DNA of 64,000 bases, taken from assembly GCA_041661665.1 (NCBI GenBank), contig JBAZTW010000003.1:18330-82329 (forward strand). Direction: 5' to 3'. This document shows positions 51,026-59,672 of this stretch, one piece after another. Below the pieces are notes generated by a model that worked only from the letters and a program-made list of their open reading frames with translations, was not told the DNA's origin and ran no database searches. The DNA comes from GWC2-45-44 sp041661665. Lineage in GTDB: Bacteria; Planctomycetota; Phycisphaerae; Sedimentisphaerales; UBA12454. Each line of letters opens with the position of its first letter. The stretch's first letter is position 1. Position numbers and translations under genes: made by a program.

Positions 51026-52804
51026 CTATTCTGTCTTCTGTAGATGTTTTAGCAGGTAATCTTTATCTGGTCCGCCAAGGTGTTGCCATGGCAGGATTTC
51101 ATCGTGGTCAAATTTTCTTTCGGCTGTTCTGTGCAGGTCAAGGCCGAATTGTTTGAAAGCGTTCTGCCATAAATCCAAATTAAAGCACTCATCCCACAAA
51201 TCAAACCTTGCGCCGTTTTTATAAACGTATTCCAGCACATCAGCCATTCTGCGGTCTGCTCTGCCGATGGCGGATTCCAGAACGCTTCTGCGGATGTCGT
51301 GGAATTTGAAATTGATGCACCTTGCGCCAAGCCGATTCTTTTCTGAAATAATAATATCTTTTGCGTTTCTAAAATACGCTTCACTTTGCTGGCCGTTCCA
51401 GCCGAACGGTGTGTGAGCTTTCGGCACGAACCAGCTTATCGCGGCGCTGATGGACGCGAGTTTGCCGCAGACTTTTCTTCGCAGACCGGCCAGATTGTAG
51501 CAGAGTTTTACAATTTCTTTTATATCATCTTCAGTTTCGCCGGGCAGACCCGCCATAAAATAAAGTTTCACGCTTTCAAAGCCCTGCTTATACGCTTCTT
51601 CAATAGCGGCGAAAAGATTTTCGTTTGTAATGGGTTTGTTGATTATCTGGCGGAGTCGTTCGCTTGCCGCTTCGACAGCAATGGTCAGGCCGCTTTTGCG
51701 AACGCTTGTAGCGAGTTTGGGCAGCAGTCTCAATTGCGTATCGACCCGCAGGCTCGGCAGAGAAATCCCAACGTGCAGCGGCTCAAAATATTCTTTAAGA
51801 GAAGTGATGACTTCCTCAAGATACGGATAATCAGCAGTCGAAAGACTCAACAGCCCGATTGTATCAAAACCGGTTGCCTTATACGCGGCCTTTGCGATTT
51901 CCAAAATCCTCTGCGGACTTCTGAAGCGGACAGGTCTGCGGCAAAAACTTGCCTGACAGAAATTACATCGCCCCGGACAGCCGCGCATTACCTCGATACT
52001 TATTCTTTCGTGAACTGCTTCCATAAAAGGCACTATCGGCTTGTCGGCGACTATAGAAGTGTCAAGGTCGTCAATAAAGGCATCAGTGAATTTTGTAGGC
52101 AGGCCGGGTTCAATCGGAGTAAATGATTTTATCTTCTCTCCGGCATATTCAAATTTATAAAGCGAGGGGACATAAATAAAATTAAATTCCTTTGCGACGT
52201 TTATGAGCAGTTGTTTTTTTGCGATATTATTTTTTTTCTGCTCAATAATAAATTTCGCAAGTTCGATAACAGCTTCCTCGGCCTGTCCGAGCAGGAACAT
52301 ATCGAAAAATTCCGCCGCCGGTTCGCAGCAGTTGGCCATACCAGCTCCGCCGAGTATAAGCGGATAATTTTCATTTCGGTCTTTACTCCGCAGCGGAATA
52401 CCCGCCAAATCAAGAGTGTTCAGCACGCCCGTCCAGCACATTTCATTGGTAAGACTGAAACCGAGAACGTCAAAATCCTTAACAGCGGCCTTTGACTCAA
52501 GCGTGTAGAGCGGGATGTTTTTTTGCTTCATTATTTCCTGCGCATCGAGCCAGGGCAGAAAGACACGCTCGGCGGCGATGTTCTCGATGCTGTTAAGAGC
52601 GGCATAAACGAGCGCAAGGCCGGTATGGCTTGTGCCGATTTCATAGGCATCGGGAAAACACAGGGCTGCTTTTAAATCGCAGCGGTTTAGGTCTTTTTTA
52701 ATTTGATTAACTTCGCCGCCGATATAGCGGGACGGCGTTCTAACAAAAGGCAAAAGCTCATTGGCTACGGTATCTTCAAGTATTTCAATTTTTTTCATTT
52801 CCAT
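51026..52804 (-). CDS. B12-binding/radical SAM protein of the TIGR03960 type
   Basis: A 592-residue protein. Residues about 40-200 resemble a cobalamin-binding fold. The radical SAM core has RGCPGRCNFCQAS (C-x3-C-x2-C) at about residue 275. A C-terminal segment with WFVPKAHTPFGWNGQ follows. The family is a conserved but uncharacterised set of rRNA/tRNA-modification-like or methyltransferase-like enzymes, and its reaction is not established. The start ATG at 52804 is uncertain by two codons. It is transcribed away from the FHA gene. Confidence 0.82.
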   Translation of the reverse strand: MEMKKIEILEDTVANELLPFVRTPSRYIGGEVNQIKKDLNRCDLKAALCFPDAYEIGTSHTGLALVYAALNSIENIAAERVFLPWLDAQEIMKQKNIPLYTLESKAAVKDFDVLGFSLTNEMCWTGVLNTLDLAGIPLRSKDRNENYPLILGGAGMANCCEPAAEFFDMFLLGQAEEAVIELAKFIIEQKKNNIAKKQLLINVAKEFNFIYVPSLYKFEYAGEKIKSFTPIEPGLPTKFTDAFIDDLDTSIVADKPIVPFMEAVHERISIEVMRGCPGRCNFCQASFCRRPVRFRSPQRILEIAKAAYKATGFDTIGLLSLSTADYPYLEEVITSLKEYFEPLHVGISLPSLRVDTQLRLLPKLATSVRKSGLTIAVEAASERLRQIINKPITNENLFAAIEEAYKQGFESVKLYFMAGLPGETEDDIKEIVKLCYNLAGLRRKVCGKLASISAAISWFVPKAHTPFGWNGQQSEAYFRNAKDIIISEKNRLGARCINFKFHDIRRSVLESAIGRADRRMADVLEYVYKNGARFDLWDECFNLDLWQNAFKQFGLDLHRTAERKFDHDEILPWQHLGGPDKDYLLKHLQKTE

Positions 52805-52874
52805 TCAGTCATTATAACAGAATCTGCGATAAATGTAATTTTCCAAATGTCTAAAATCTTTTCCACTTAAAAAC

Positions 52875-52903
52875 TTGACAATCTTGTCGGACGGTATTAC
52901 AAT
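52875..52903 (+). promoter_or_regulatory. Sigma-70-type promoter of the FHA-GAF gene
   Basis: TTGACA and TACAAT are separated by exactly 17 bases. The start codon is 49 bases downstream of the -10. Confidence 0.65.
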
Positions 52904-52951
52904 AGACAATTATAGAGCTTGTTTTGTCGCAATTTTTCACGGAGGCCTAAA

Positions 52952-53812
52952 ATGCGACTGGTTGTAAAACGCGGGGACAATCTTATAAATGAGGCGCGAT
53001 TCACTCGCGGTCCGATTTACATCGGCAGACAAATCGGCAGTCAGGTTTTTCTCCCGGACAGGGCGGTTTCGCGTCAGCATACCGTTCTTTACACAACCAC
53101 CGATGGCAAGTGGGTTGTCGAAGACCTCGACTCGGCAAATAAAACATATCTGAACAAGCTGGCTATTCATAAGACTGAAATTAAGAACGGCGACATAATA
53201 GCAATTTCCGACTTTCAAATAGAAGTCCACATAGACGATTCAGACATACCAAATGAGACAGCAAGCCTTGAAGACACCCTGCACGCGACCCTGCACGACC
53301 CGCAGATTGTCATTCGTCATCTGGAAGGCACAGAATCGCCGCTTATAAGAATGCAGTCCAAGAGGGCTAAGGATTTTTCTTCCGCTGCCTCGGCTATCTG
53401 CAAATGCAAAAATACCGAAGAGCTTACAACCACGCTTCTCGATTTATTGTTTCGTCAGTTCAGGACGCTTCATTGCTGGGTTGCGCTGCGAAAAAATTCT
53501 GCCGGTGATATGGAAATTGCAAAAGGCAGAAAGGTCGGCGGTTTGACTATCAGGCTGGAGGATTTATATCTTGAGCCGAGAATTAACGAAGCGGTGAAGA
53601 ATCAGCATTATATTCTCGTCCCGCGATTGCCGATGCAGTATGAAGGCGACAAAATCAATTCCGCGATAATCACACCCGTTATTTGCGAACAGCAGTGTTT
53701 CGGCGTGCTTTACGCCGATAACTCGCTCGACCACGAACACTACGGCCTTAGCGACCTCGATTATCTAATCCTCATCTCATTTGCGGCAGGGGCATTTATT
53801 AAAAACCTTTAA
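52952..53812 (+). CDS. FHA-GAF domain signalling protein
   Basis: A 286-residue cytoplasmic protein. Residues about 1-95 form a forkhead-associated domain with the phosphothreonine-binding residues IGRQIG and AVSRQHTVL. Residues about 130-286 form a GAF-like domain with CWVALRKNS and VICEQQCFGVLYADNS. The FHA part would bind a phosphothreonine partner from a Ser/Thr kinase; none is encoded here. The start is the ATG at 52952 after GGAGG. The pair FHA-GAF is common in Planctomycetota signalling. Its target is unknown. Confidence 0.85.
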   Translation: MRLVVKRGDNLINEARFTRGPIYIGRQIGSQVFLPDRAVSRQHTVLYTTTDGKWVVEDLDSANKTYLNKLAIHKTEIKNGDIIAISDFQIEVHIDDSDIPNETASLEDTLHATLHDPQIVIRHLEGTESPLIRMQSKRAKDFSSAASAICKCKNTEELTTTLLDLLFRQFRTLHCWVALRKNSAGDMEIAKGRKVGGLTIRLEDLYLEPRINEAVKNQHYILVPRLPMQYEGDKINSAIITPVICEQQCFGVLYADNSLDHEHYGLSDLDYLILISFAAGAFIKNL

Positions 53813-53837
53813 GAGGAAATACAGCCAAGGAAATATA

Positions 53838-54496
53838 ATGTTTATCTACCTCGATGAATCCGGCGATCTCGGATTCGATTTTACCAAACAGAAAACAACA
53901 AAAAATTTGTCATTACACTTTTGGTTTGTAAGAGTGATAAGATTTCAGTTGCTTTTAAGACTGCTGTCAGAAGAACATTAAAAAACAAAATCAATCGTAC
54001 TAAAAACAGGACAAAATGGCTTGCCGAGATTAAAGGTACAAACACAAGCATCGAAACAAAAAAGTATTTCTTCAGGCAAATAAAAGAGCAGGACTGGCAG
54101 TTATATTCTGTGGTTCTTAATAAGAGCAGAGTAGAAGGTCATTTGCATACAGCCAAAGGTCAAAACAAGTTATACAATTTTTTGGCAAGATTCCTGATTG
54201 AAAAATTACCATTGAGGCAAACATTTACGAATGTTCGGCTTATAGTTGACAGGAGTAAAAACAAAAATGAGATTCAGGATTTTAATTTGTATCTGAAGAA
54301 TCAGATAGAGGCGTTGCTTCCATTAAATACTGCTTTAAATGTTGAGCATCTTAATTCGATGGAAAGTACGGGGTTGCAGGCGGTTGATTTATTCTGTTGG
54401 GGAATAGCAAGAAAATATGAATACAGCGATTTTGAATGGTACAATATTTTCAGGCATAGGATTGCTTACGAGACCGAGTATTTGCGGAATATTTGA
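53838..54496 (+). pseudogene. DUF3800 gene split by a frameshift at an A6 run
   Basis: The first frame reads MFIYLDESGDLGFDFTKQKT and then goes out of frame. The -1 frame resumes with FVITLLVCKSDKISVAFKT and continues to the end (ARKYEYSDFEWYN). The joined product is about 219 residues, a standard small DUF3800 protein with DESGD-G and a C-terminal acidic ALQAVDLFCWG-like motif. The shift point lies at A AAA AAT (53900-53906), a legitimate -1 slippery heptamer in the reading frame. This is therefore either a mutation or sequencing error or a programmed -1 frameshift. The AAGGA ribosome site precedes the start. Confidence 0.75.
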
Positions 54497-54502
54497 GCGC
54501 AT

Positions 54503-54594
54503 AAAAAAAGCGGCCCCTGTAATGCCGATCTCCCTTAGGCTTAGCCAACCGCTGGAAGGGAACGCCTAAGGCACACCACAGGTCTTACCCGCTC
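54503..54594 (-). ncRNA. Candidate small RNA with its own promoter and terminator
   Basis: On the minus strand a rod-like RNA of about 92 bases begins GAGCGGG at 54594 and ends in AGCGG followed by seven U (54509-54503). Complementary blocks AGCGG/CCGCT, CCTGT/ACAGG and an eight-base CCTTAGGC/GCCTAAGG stem build a long hairpin with internal loops, topped by CCA/TGG. A TATATT -10 lies at 54606-54601 and TTAGCG at 54629-54624 with 17-base spacing. The size resembles the small SRP RNA, but the SRP motif AGCAGC is absent. I cannot assign a family. Confidence 0.45.
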
Positions 54595-54598
54595 ATCT

Positions 54599-54629
54599 AT
54601 AATATAGCATATCGGCTGAAAAACGCTAA
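54599..54629 (-). promoter_or_regulatory. Promoter of the candidate small RNA
   Basis: TTAGCG and TATATT on the minus strand are separated by 17 bases. The -35 is weak, the -10 region good (TATATTATA). Confidence 0.35.
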
Positions 54630-54747
54630 AGAATTATTGAGAATTTTTTAGAAAAGTTTAGAAATATAGAGAAAAACTGCATTTTTAAACTAAAAAACAA
54701 TCTTTTTTTGGTGTTAAAGGATATGATTTTTACTATATTGAAGAGTT

Positions 54748-56082
54748 TCAAAGACGAGTAGAAGCCGCCAATACAGGCAGCACAAAATAAAGTATCGACA
54801 ACGCGGTTATAATCCACATCGCGATTTTTATATCTTTGATTTTTCCAGCCAGAATTTTCAGCAGCGTGAACGAGATAAATCCAAACGCAAGGCCTGTGCT
54901 GATGCTGTAACTAAGCGCAATCATTACGATTATTATAAACGCTGGAAATGCGCTTTCTATCTGCGAAAAATTGATTTTTTTAACTTCTTTTATCATAAAC
55001 AAACCGACCATAATCAGCGCCGGGGCGGTCGCGTAGCTTGGCACAATTCCAATCAAAGGCGAAAAAAGAATAGCGGTTAAAAATAATACCCCTGTTGCGA
55101 TTGCGGTAAGGCCGCTTCTGCCGCCTTGCTCGATTCCCGCCGCTGATTCGATATACGCTGTTGTTGTCGAAGTGCCGAGAACCGCGCCGAGCATTGTCGC
55201 TCCTGCGTCAATTGTGAGCAGTTTGTCGAGCTGCTGAATTTTGCCGTTCTTGTCAATCATTTTCGCTTCGCTGCAGCAGGCAACAAGCGTGCCGATGCTG
55301 TCGAACATATCCATAAACATCAGTGTAAATATACTGCCGAACAGGCTCCATTTGAAGGCGCCTAAAATATCGAGTTTTAATGCAATCGCAGCAATGCTTA
55401 TATCAGCCGACAAAAGAGATTGGGGTACGATTATTTTGTCCTGCTGCGGCAAAAATCTGCTTAAAATAATGGCAAGTACAGTTGAGAAAATTATTCCGAT
55501 TAGCAGCGAGCCTTTGACTTTTTTCATTTCGAGAAAGAGCATTACAATCAGTCCGGCCAGACCAATCATAATAGTTGAGTTTAAATTGCTTGCCTGAACC
55601 AATGTTGCAGGGCTGGCGATTATAATGCCGAGATTCTTTAATCCGATAAAAGTGATGAACAGGCCTATGCCGACCGAGACAGCCGAGACAAGCGAAGAAT
55701 CAATTGCCTCGACGAGCTTTTTTCGCAAACCAATCAGGGTTAAAATCAGGAAGAACACGCCGGATAAAAACACAACGCCCAACGCAGTCTGCCAGCTTAT
55801 TTTCTGTGTGATTACCAGTGAATAGGCGAAAAACGCGTTAAGCCCCATACCCGGCGCCATCGCTATCGGAGCGTTTGCGAACAAGCCGGTGATTATCGTT
55901 GCGATTGCCGTCGTAAGACAGGTAACTGCGATAAGTGCGGCTTTATCCATTCCCGCGTCAGCAAGAATCGCAGGGTTGACGAAAATAATATATGCCATCG
56001 TCAAAAACGTTGTCGTTCCCGCAATAGCCTCAGTCTTTAAATTTGTCTGCCTCTCTGCCAGTTTGAAAATTTTGTTCAGCAT
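54748..56082 (-). CDS. Purine permease of the AzgA/NCS2 family (guanine/hypoxanthine)
   Basis: A 444-residue membrane transporter with about 14 helices. The family signatures FLTMAYIIFVNPAILADAGM, the substrate-binding ANAPIAMAPGMGLNAFFAY and GTSTTTAYIESAAGIEQGGR mark the AzgA (PbuG-like) branch of nucleobase permeases. It should take up guanine, hypoxanthine or adenine with protons. The length is normal. No guanine riboswitch is visible in the short upstream gap to the divergent DJ-1 gene. Confidence 0.93.
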   Translation of the reverse strand: MLNKIFKLAERQTNLKTEAIAGTTTFLTMAYIIFVNPAILADAGMDKAALIAVTCLTTAIATIITGLFANAPIAMAPGMGLNAFFAYSLVITQKISWQTALGVVFLSGVFFLILTLIGLRKKLVEAIDSSLVSAVSVGIGLFITFIGLKNLGIIIASPATLVQASNLNSTIMIGLAGLIVMLFLEMKKVKGSLLIGIIFSTVLAIILSRFLPQQDKIIVPQSLLSADISIAAIALKLDILGAFKWSLFGSIFTLMFMDMFDSIGTLVACCSEAKMIDKNGKIQQLDKLLTIDAGATMLGAVLGTSTTTAYIESAAGIEQGGRSGLTAIATGVLFLTAILFSPLIGIVPSYATAPALIMVGLFMIKEVKKINFSQIESAFPAFIIIVMIALSYSISTGLAFGFISFTLLKILAGKIKDIKIAMWIITALSILYFVLPVLAASTRL

Positions 56083-56170
56083 TTTTTAACTCCATTGAAA
56101 ATAGTTCCACAAGATGTTAGGATACTAATAAATAGTATCGAATGGAATATAATTTTTTGAGAGGTGTGAT

Positions 56171-56719
56171 ATGTCCCCAAAAATACTTGTGGCCGTTGCA
56201 GATGGCTCCGAAGAACTCGAAGCCATCGCAATAATCGATTGTCTCGGCAGGGCAGGCGCCGAAATCACCATCGCCTCCGTTGACAAAATCCAGATAACCA
56301 CCAGCCGAAAAGTAAAAATCACCGCTGACTGTCTGATTGCAGATTGTCTGGGCAAAACCTACGACCTGATTGCTCTGCCCGGCGGAATGCCAGGTGCTGA
56401 ACATCTGCGAGACAGCAGAGAACTTGCCGAAATGCTGAAAAAGCAAAAAGACTCCGGCAGATTATATGCCGCGATTTGCGCATCGCCGGCGGTCGTTTTT
56501 GAACATCATGGCTTATTGGCAGGCAAAAAAGCCACCTGCTTCCCGACTATGGCTGAAAAACTCAAAAATAAAGAGGCTGCAAATCAGCGAGTAGTCGTTG
56601 ACGGCAACTGCATTACCTCTCAAGGCCCAGGCACAGCGTTAGAATTCGCGATTAAGCTTGTTGAACGGCTTTTCGGCGGGGAAAAAGCTGATTCTGTCGC
56701 AAAAGCAATGCTTATTTGA
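56171..56719 (+). CDS. DJ-1/PfpI family protein (YajL-like)
   Basis: A 182-residue protein of the DJ-1/ThiJ/PfpI superfamily. The catalytic elbow is AAICASPAVV with Cys103. The conserved Glu is in DGSEELEAI (residue about 15) and GGMPGAEHLRDS is the standard loop. The length and the final VERLFGGEKA match YajL/DJ-1 rather than PfpI proteases. Roles proposed for this branch are covalent chaperone and glyoxalase-like deglycase; which applies here is not known. GAGAGGTG precedes the ATG. Confidence 0.9.
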   Translation: MSPKILVAVADGSEELEAIAIIDCLGRAGAEITIASVDKIQITTSRKVKITADCLIADCLGKTYDLIALPGGMPGAEHLRDSRELAEMLKKQKDSGRLYAAICASPAVVFEHHGLLAGKKATCFPTMAEKLKNKEAANQRVVVDGNCITSQGPGTALEFAIKLVERLFGGEKADSVAKAMLI

Positions 56720-56788
56720 GTAAAACTGCAAAAAGTTAAGAAACCTCTTGAAACACAGCAAAATCTGTTTATACTACCAGAGCTTTAC

Positions 56789-56860
56789 GCGGGTGTAGCT
56801 CAGTGGTAGAGCGTCACGTTGCCAACGTGAATGTCGTGAGTTCGAGCCTCATCACCCGCT
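56789..56860 (+). tRNA. tRNA-Gly (anticodon GCC)
   Basis: The acceptor GCGGGTG pairs with CACCCGC (56853-56859). The D arm is AGCTCAGTGGTAGAGC. The anticodon stem TCACG/CGTGA holds TTGCCAA with GCC. The T arm is GTGAGTTCGAGCCTCAT. CCA is not encoded; the discriminator is T. Confidence 0.95.
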
Positions 56861-56892
56861 TTTATGACCAAATATAAGTGATTTGGCCTGCG

Positions 56893-56960
56893 ATAATTAA
56901 GCATCCGCCGAAGGCGGATTCCTTAAATTTTGCATTTTAATTTTTGATTTTTAATTTCTT
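56893..56960. repeat. AT-rich intergenic repeat with small hairpin, inverted
   Basis: ATCCGCCGAAGGCGGAT is a perfect short hairpin, next to TTTTAATTTTTGATTTTTAA. It is the inverse orientation of the elements at 30940 and 40912. Confidence 0.55.
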
Positions 56961-57023
56961 TATATCAGTGAGTAATCGACTAAACCATAGTCTGGCGCAG
57001 GTCGCTGATGTGTCAAAAACCAT

Positions 57024-57060
57024 AAAAGGCTTTGGGACATACGACCCCGAAGCCTTTTTT
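57024..57060 (+). terminator. Rho-independent terminator downstream of tRNA-Gly
   Basis: AAAAGGCTTTGGG pairs with CCCGAAGCCTTTTTT (one G-U), with a loop of seven bases and a terminal U run. Confidence 0.75.
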
Positions 57061-57097
57061 ATAACTTTATATTTTACAAAAACTTAGGAGCTTTAAA

Positions 57098-58588
57098 ATG
57101 GCTGCAAAAAAGAAAACAGCAAAAACGGAAGCAGAAGAAAAAGAACAAGAAAAGACGATTGAAAATGTCGTTAAAATTGAAGAGGTTGGCCCCTGCAAAA
57201 AGAAGGTCAGCATTGAAATTCCCGCCGAAAAGATAGGCAAGATGCTTGACGTACAATACGAAGAGCTTAGAAGGGATTCCATTGTTCCCGGCTTTAGAAA
57301 AGGAAGGGCACCGAGAAGGCTGCTTGAAAAGCGGTTTGGCAAGGAAGTCGGCGAGCAGGCAAAAGTTAAGCTTCTGATGGAGGCAAGCGAGGCGGCTCTG
57401 AAAGACAATAAAATTGAATCGCTCGGCGACCCTGATATTGACCCGGACAAAATCGAAATGCCGAAAGAAGGCGCGATGAAGTTCGAGTTTGAAATTGAGG
57501 TAAGGCCCGAGTTTGAACTGCCCAGCCTCGAAGGCGTGCCGGCGGAAAAGCCAAAGCTCGAAGTTAGCGATGCTCAGGTTGATAGTGAAATCGTTGACAT
57601 TCAAAAAAGGCTCGGTATGTATAAGCCAAAGGATGGCAAAGTTGCCGCTGAAGACCAGATTATCGCTGATGTCGTTCTCAAGCCCGAAGGCGGCGAAGAG
57701 GAAAAAGTTGATAACACAGAAATTTACGCTCGCGCTCGCGGCTTTGTAGGCAAGGTTTCAGTTGAAGACCTCGACAAACTCTTAATCGGCGCAAAGGCAG
57801 GCGACACTAAAACCACAACAACGGAAGTTGCCTCGACATATTACGATGAAAAATATCGCGGCAAAAAAGTCGATATCGAAATCAAAATCAACGATGTCAA
57901 AGAGCTTGTTCCCGCTGAAATGGATGAAGCTTTCTTTAAGAGATTCGGCGTTGCTGACAAGGCTGAACTTACGAAAATCATAAGAGAAAGAAACAAGGCA
58001 AACGTCGAAAGACAGCAAAAAGAAGCAATGAGGCAATCAGTTCGCGGGTATCTGCTCGGCAAAGTTGATTTTGAATTGCCAGGCAATATTGTTGCTGACC
58101 AGTCGAAACTGCTTCTGCAGAGACAATACACAAGACTGCTTATGCAGGGCTTAAAGCCTGAAGAAGTAGCCGAGCAAATGGATGAACTTAAGGCTTCGAG
58201 CGAAGAGCAGGCAAAAGAACAGCTCAAGAGCTTTTTTGTTATGGATGCCGTTGCAAAGAAACTCGACATTCAGGCCAGCGAAGAAGAAATCAATGGCTAC
58301 ATCGCTCAGGCCGCGATGTACAGACAGACCCGCCCGGAAAAACTCAGAGAGCAGATGCATCGCGACGGTTCGCTTACGCAGGCCGCCCTTGAAATTCGTG
58401 AAATCAAATGCATAGACAAGATTCTCGAATCTGCCAAAATTTCTGAAGTAGAACCTAAAAAGGCTGAAGAGGCAAAGCCCGCAAAGAAAACCGCCAAAAA
58501 ACCGGCTAAAAAAGATGATGCAGGTGAATCAGAAAAAGCTGAAAAGCCCGTAAAGAAAACCGCAGCCAAAAAGTCTGACAAAAAATAG
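57098..58588 (+). CDS. tig: Trigger factor
   Basis: A 496-residue ribosome-bound chaperone and prolyl isomerase. The N-terminal ribosome-docking domain has the signature VPGFRKGRAPRRLLEKRFG. The PPIase and C-terminal chaperone domains follow. About 45 Lys/Ala/Glu-rich residues, with repeated KPAKK/KKTAKK units, extend the C-terminus beyond the usual end at about 450, as do about 20 at the N-terminus. Tig often leads clpP, and here two clpP genes occur 3.6 kb downstream. A terminator follows it. Confidence 0.94.
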   Translation: MAAKKKTAKTEAEEKEQEKTIENVVKIEEVGPCKKKVSIEIPAEKIGKMLDVQYEELRRDSIVPGFRKGRAPRRLLEKRFGKEVGEQAKVKLLMEASEAALKDNKIESLGDPDIDPDKIEMPKEGAMKFEFEIEVRPEFELPSLEGVPAEKPKLEVSDAQVDSEIVDIQKRLGMYKPKDGKVAAEDQIIADVVLKPEGGEEEKVDNTEIYARARGFVGKVSVEDLDKLLIGAKAGDTKTTTTEVASTYYDEKYRGKKVDIEIKINDVKELVPAEMDEAFFKRFGVADKAELTKIIRERNKANVERQQKEAMRQSVRGYLLGKVDFELPGNIVADQSKLLLQRQYTRLLMQGLKPEEVAEQMDELKASSEEQAKEQLKSFFVMDAVAKKLDIQASEEEINGYIAQAAMYRQTRPEKLREQMHRDGSLTQAALEIREIKCIDKILESAKISEVEPKKAEEAKPAKKTAKKPAKKDDAGESEKAEKPVKKTAAKKSDKK

Positions 58589-58617
58589 CCTATAAAAGTA
58601 GCTTAAATATATTAAAT

Positions 58618-58652
58618 AACCCCGTCATTTTTTATGGCGGGGTTATTTTTTT
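58618..58652 (+). terminator. Rho-independent terminator of tig
   Basis: AACCCCG/CGGGGTT stem around a CAT...ATG inner pair, followed by seven T residues, 30 bases after the tig stop. Confidence 0.8.
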
Positions 58653-58694
58653 GTGGGTATAATACTAACAGTGGATTATCAAAATTTAAAAACA

Positions 58695-58719
58695 GAGCCT
58701 GGAGCGAAAGCGACAGGTG
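58695..58719. repeat. Dispersed repeat R3 copy
   Basis: GAGCCTGGAGCGAAAGCGAC plus AGGTG, identical to the copy at 50726. It lies 38 bases upstream of an exported-protein start. Confidence 0.75.
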
Positions 58720-58757
58720 CGGATAATCGGTTGCTAACTACTAATAGGAGGCTGCAA

Positions 58758-59666
58758 ATGACTTTTGATAAAAAAGAACGTTTGGTTTGTGTCAAATCTA
58801 TAGTCTCAATTCTTAGTCTGATTTTTATTCTTGCGGCGATGTCTGAACTTTTCGCTCAGGACAGTAATTCTGTTCCAAAGGGATTGCAGGATGCTAATGC
58901 CGTTTGGCAGAAGCTGCAGGATGTCAACACTGTGCCGATTAAGCGAAAGCCGGTTGGAAAAGTTCAGCTTATTTCATTTGTTCTCAACAGCGGCCAATCC
59001 GTCAGCGGCAGACTCGAATCCGAAGACGCTTTTGAAATTAAACTTTCACAAATAGAAGGCGCCTCGATAGTATCCGCAAAATACTACAAGAACGATATAG
59101 ACAAAAAAACCATCATATACAAAAATATTTCCGAACTGGATTATTGGCGGAACACAGGCGATTATTTTCTGCAGAAGGTATGGGATTTTCAAAACGACCC
59201 GGATGAATTCATACAGGCAATCAGATGTTTCCAGCGGGCGAAGAGTCTGGTTGCCGATGCGCTTGGCGAAAATCACAAACTTGTCGCAGAGCTTGACGAA
59301 AAGATAAAACAAATAAACGCGGATATGCAGAGATGGTCGCAGCAGGCCAAAGGACGGGCCGAGATGCGCAATCTTGAAACGCTTGCCACTCTTGATGCCA
59401 GACTGGAAAAGTTTCAGCAGCAGCTCGAGGAAAACTCAAAAGCCGTTGCCGACCTTCGTGCCGAGTTGAAAAATATATCATCATCGGACAGCTCTGAACA
59501 GTTGCGCGAAAAAGTCAGCAGTGCGGATGTTATGATTCGCGTTCTTGAACAGCGGATGACAAAGCTGGAGAGCGATATGGACAGCCTCTGGCGGTGGAAC
59601 AGAAACCAGCCTCGATACTATTATAATACCCCAAGAACCAGAATCGATATTAATTCAACACCTTAA
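58758..59666 (+). CDS. Exported coiled-coil protein of unknown function
   Basis: A 302-residue protein with a signal sequence (residues about 10-32, VSILSLIFILAAMSELFAQ). A mixed domain containing VQLISFVLNSGQSVSGRLES follows, then a heptad-rich coiled coil (about 200-280) with LDARLEKFQQQLEENSKAVA. The Tyr-rich C-terminus is unusual. The start is the ATG at 58758 after TAGGAGG; earlier in-frame codons run through a repeat. No named family is recognised. Periplasmic location is inferred. Confidence 0.7.
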   Translation: MTFDKKERLVCVKSIVSILSLIFILAAMSELFAQDSNSVPKGLQDANAVWQKLQDVNTVPIKRKPVGKVQLISFVLNSGQSVSGRLESEDAFEIKLSQIEGASIVSAKYYKNDIDKKTIIYKNISELDYWRNTGDYFLQKVWDFQNDPDEFIQAIRCFQRAKSLVADALGENHKLVAELDEKIKQINADMQRWSQQAKGRAEMRNLETLATLDARLEKFQQQLEENSKAVADLRAELKNISSSDSSEQLREKVSSADVMIRVLEQRMTKLESDMDSLWRWNRNQPRYYYNTPRTRIDINSTP

Positions 59667-59672
59667 TAGTAT

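Noticed and set aside
54503..54594. SRP RNA (4.5S) identity for the candidate small RNA
   Set aside because: The plus strand has GGAAGGG but not the invariant AGCAGC part, and only the minus strand has a terminator.
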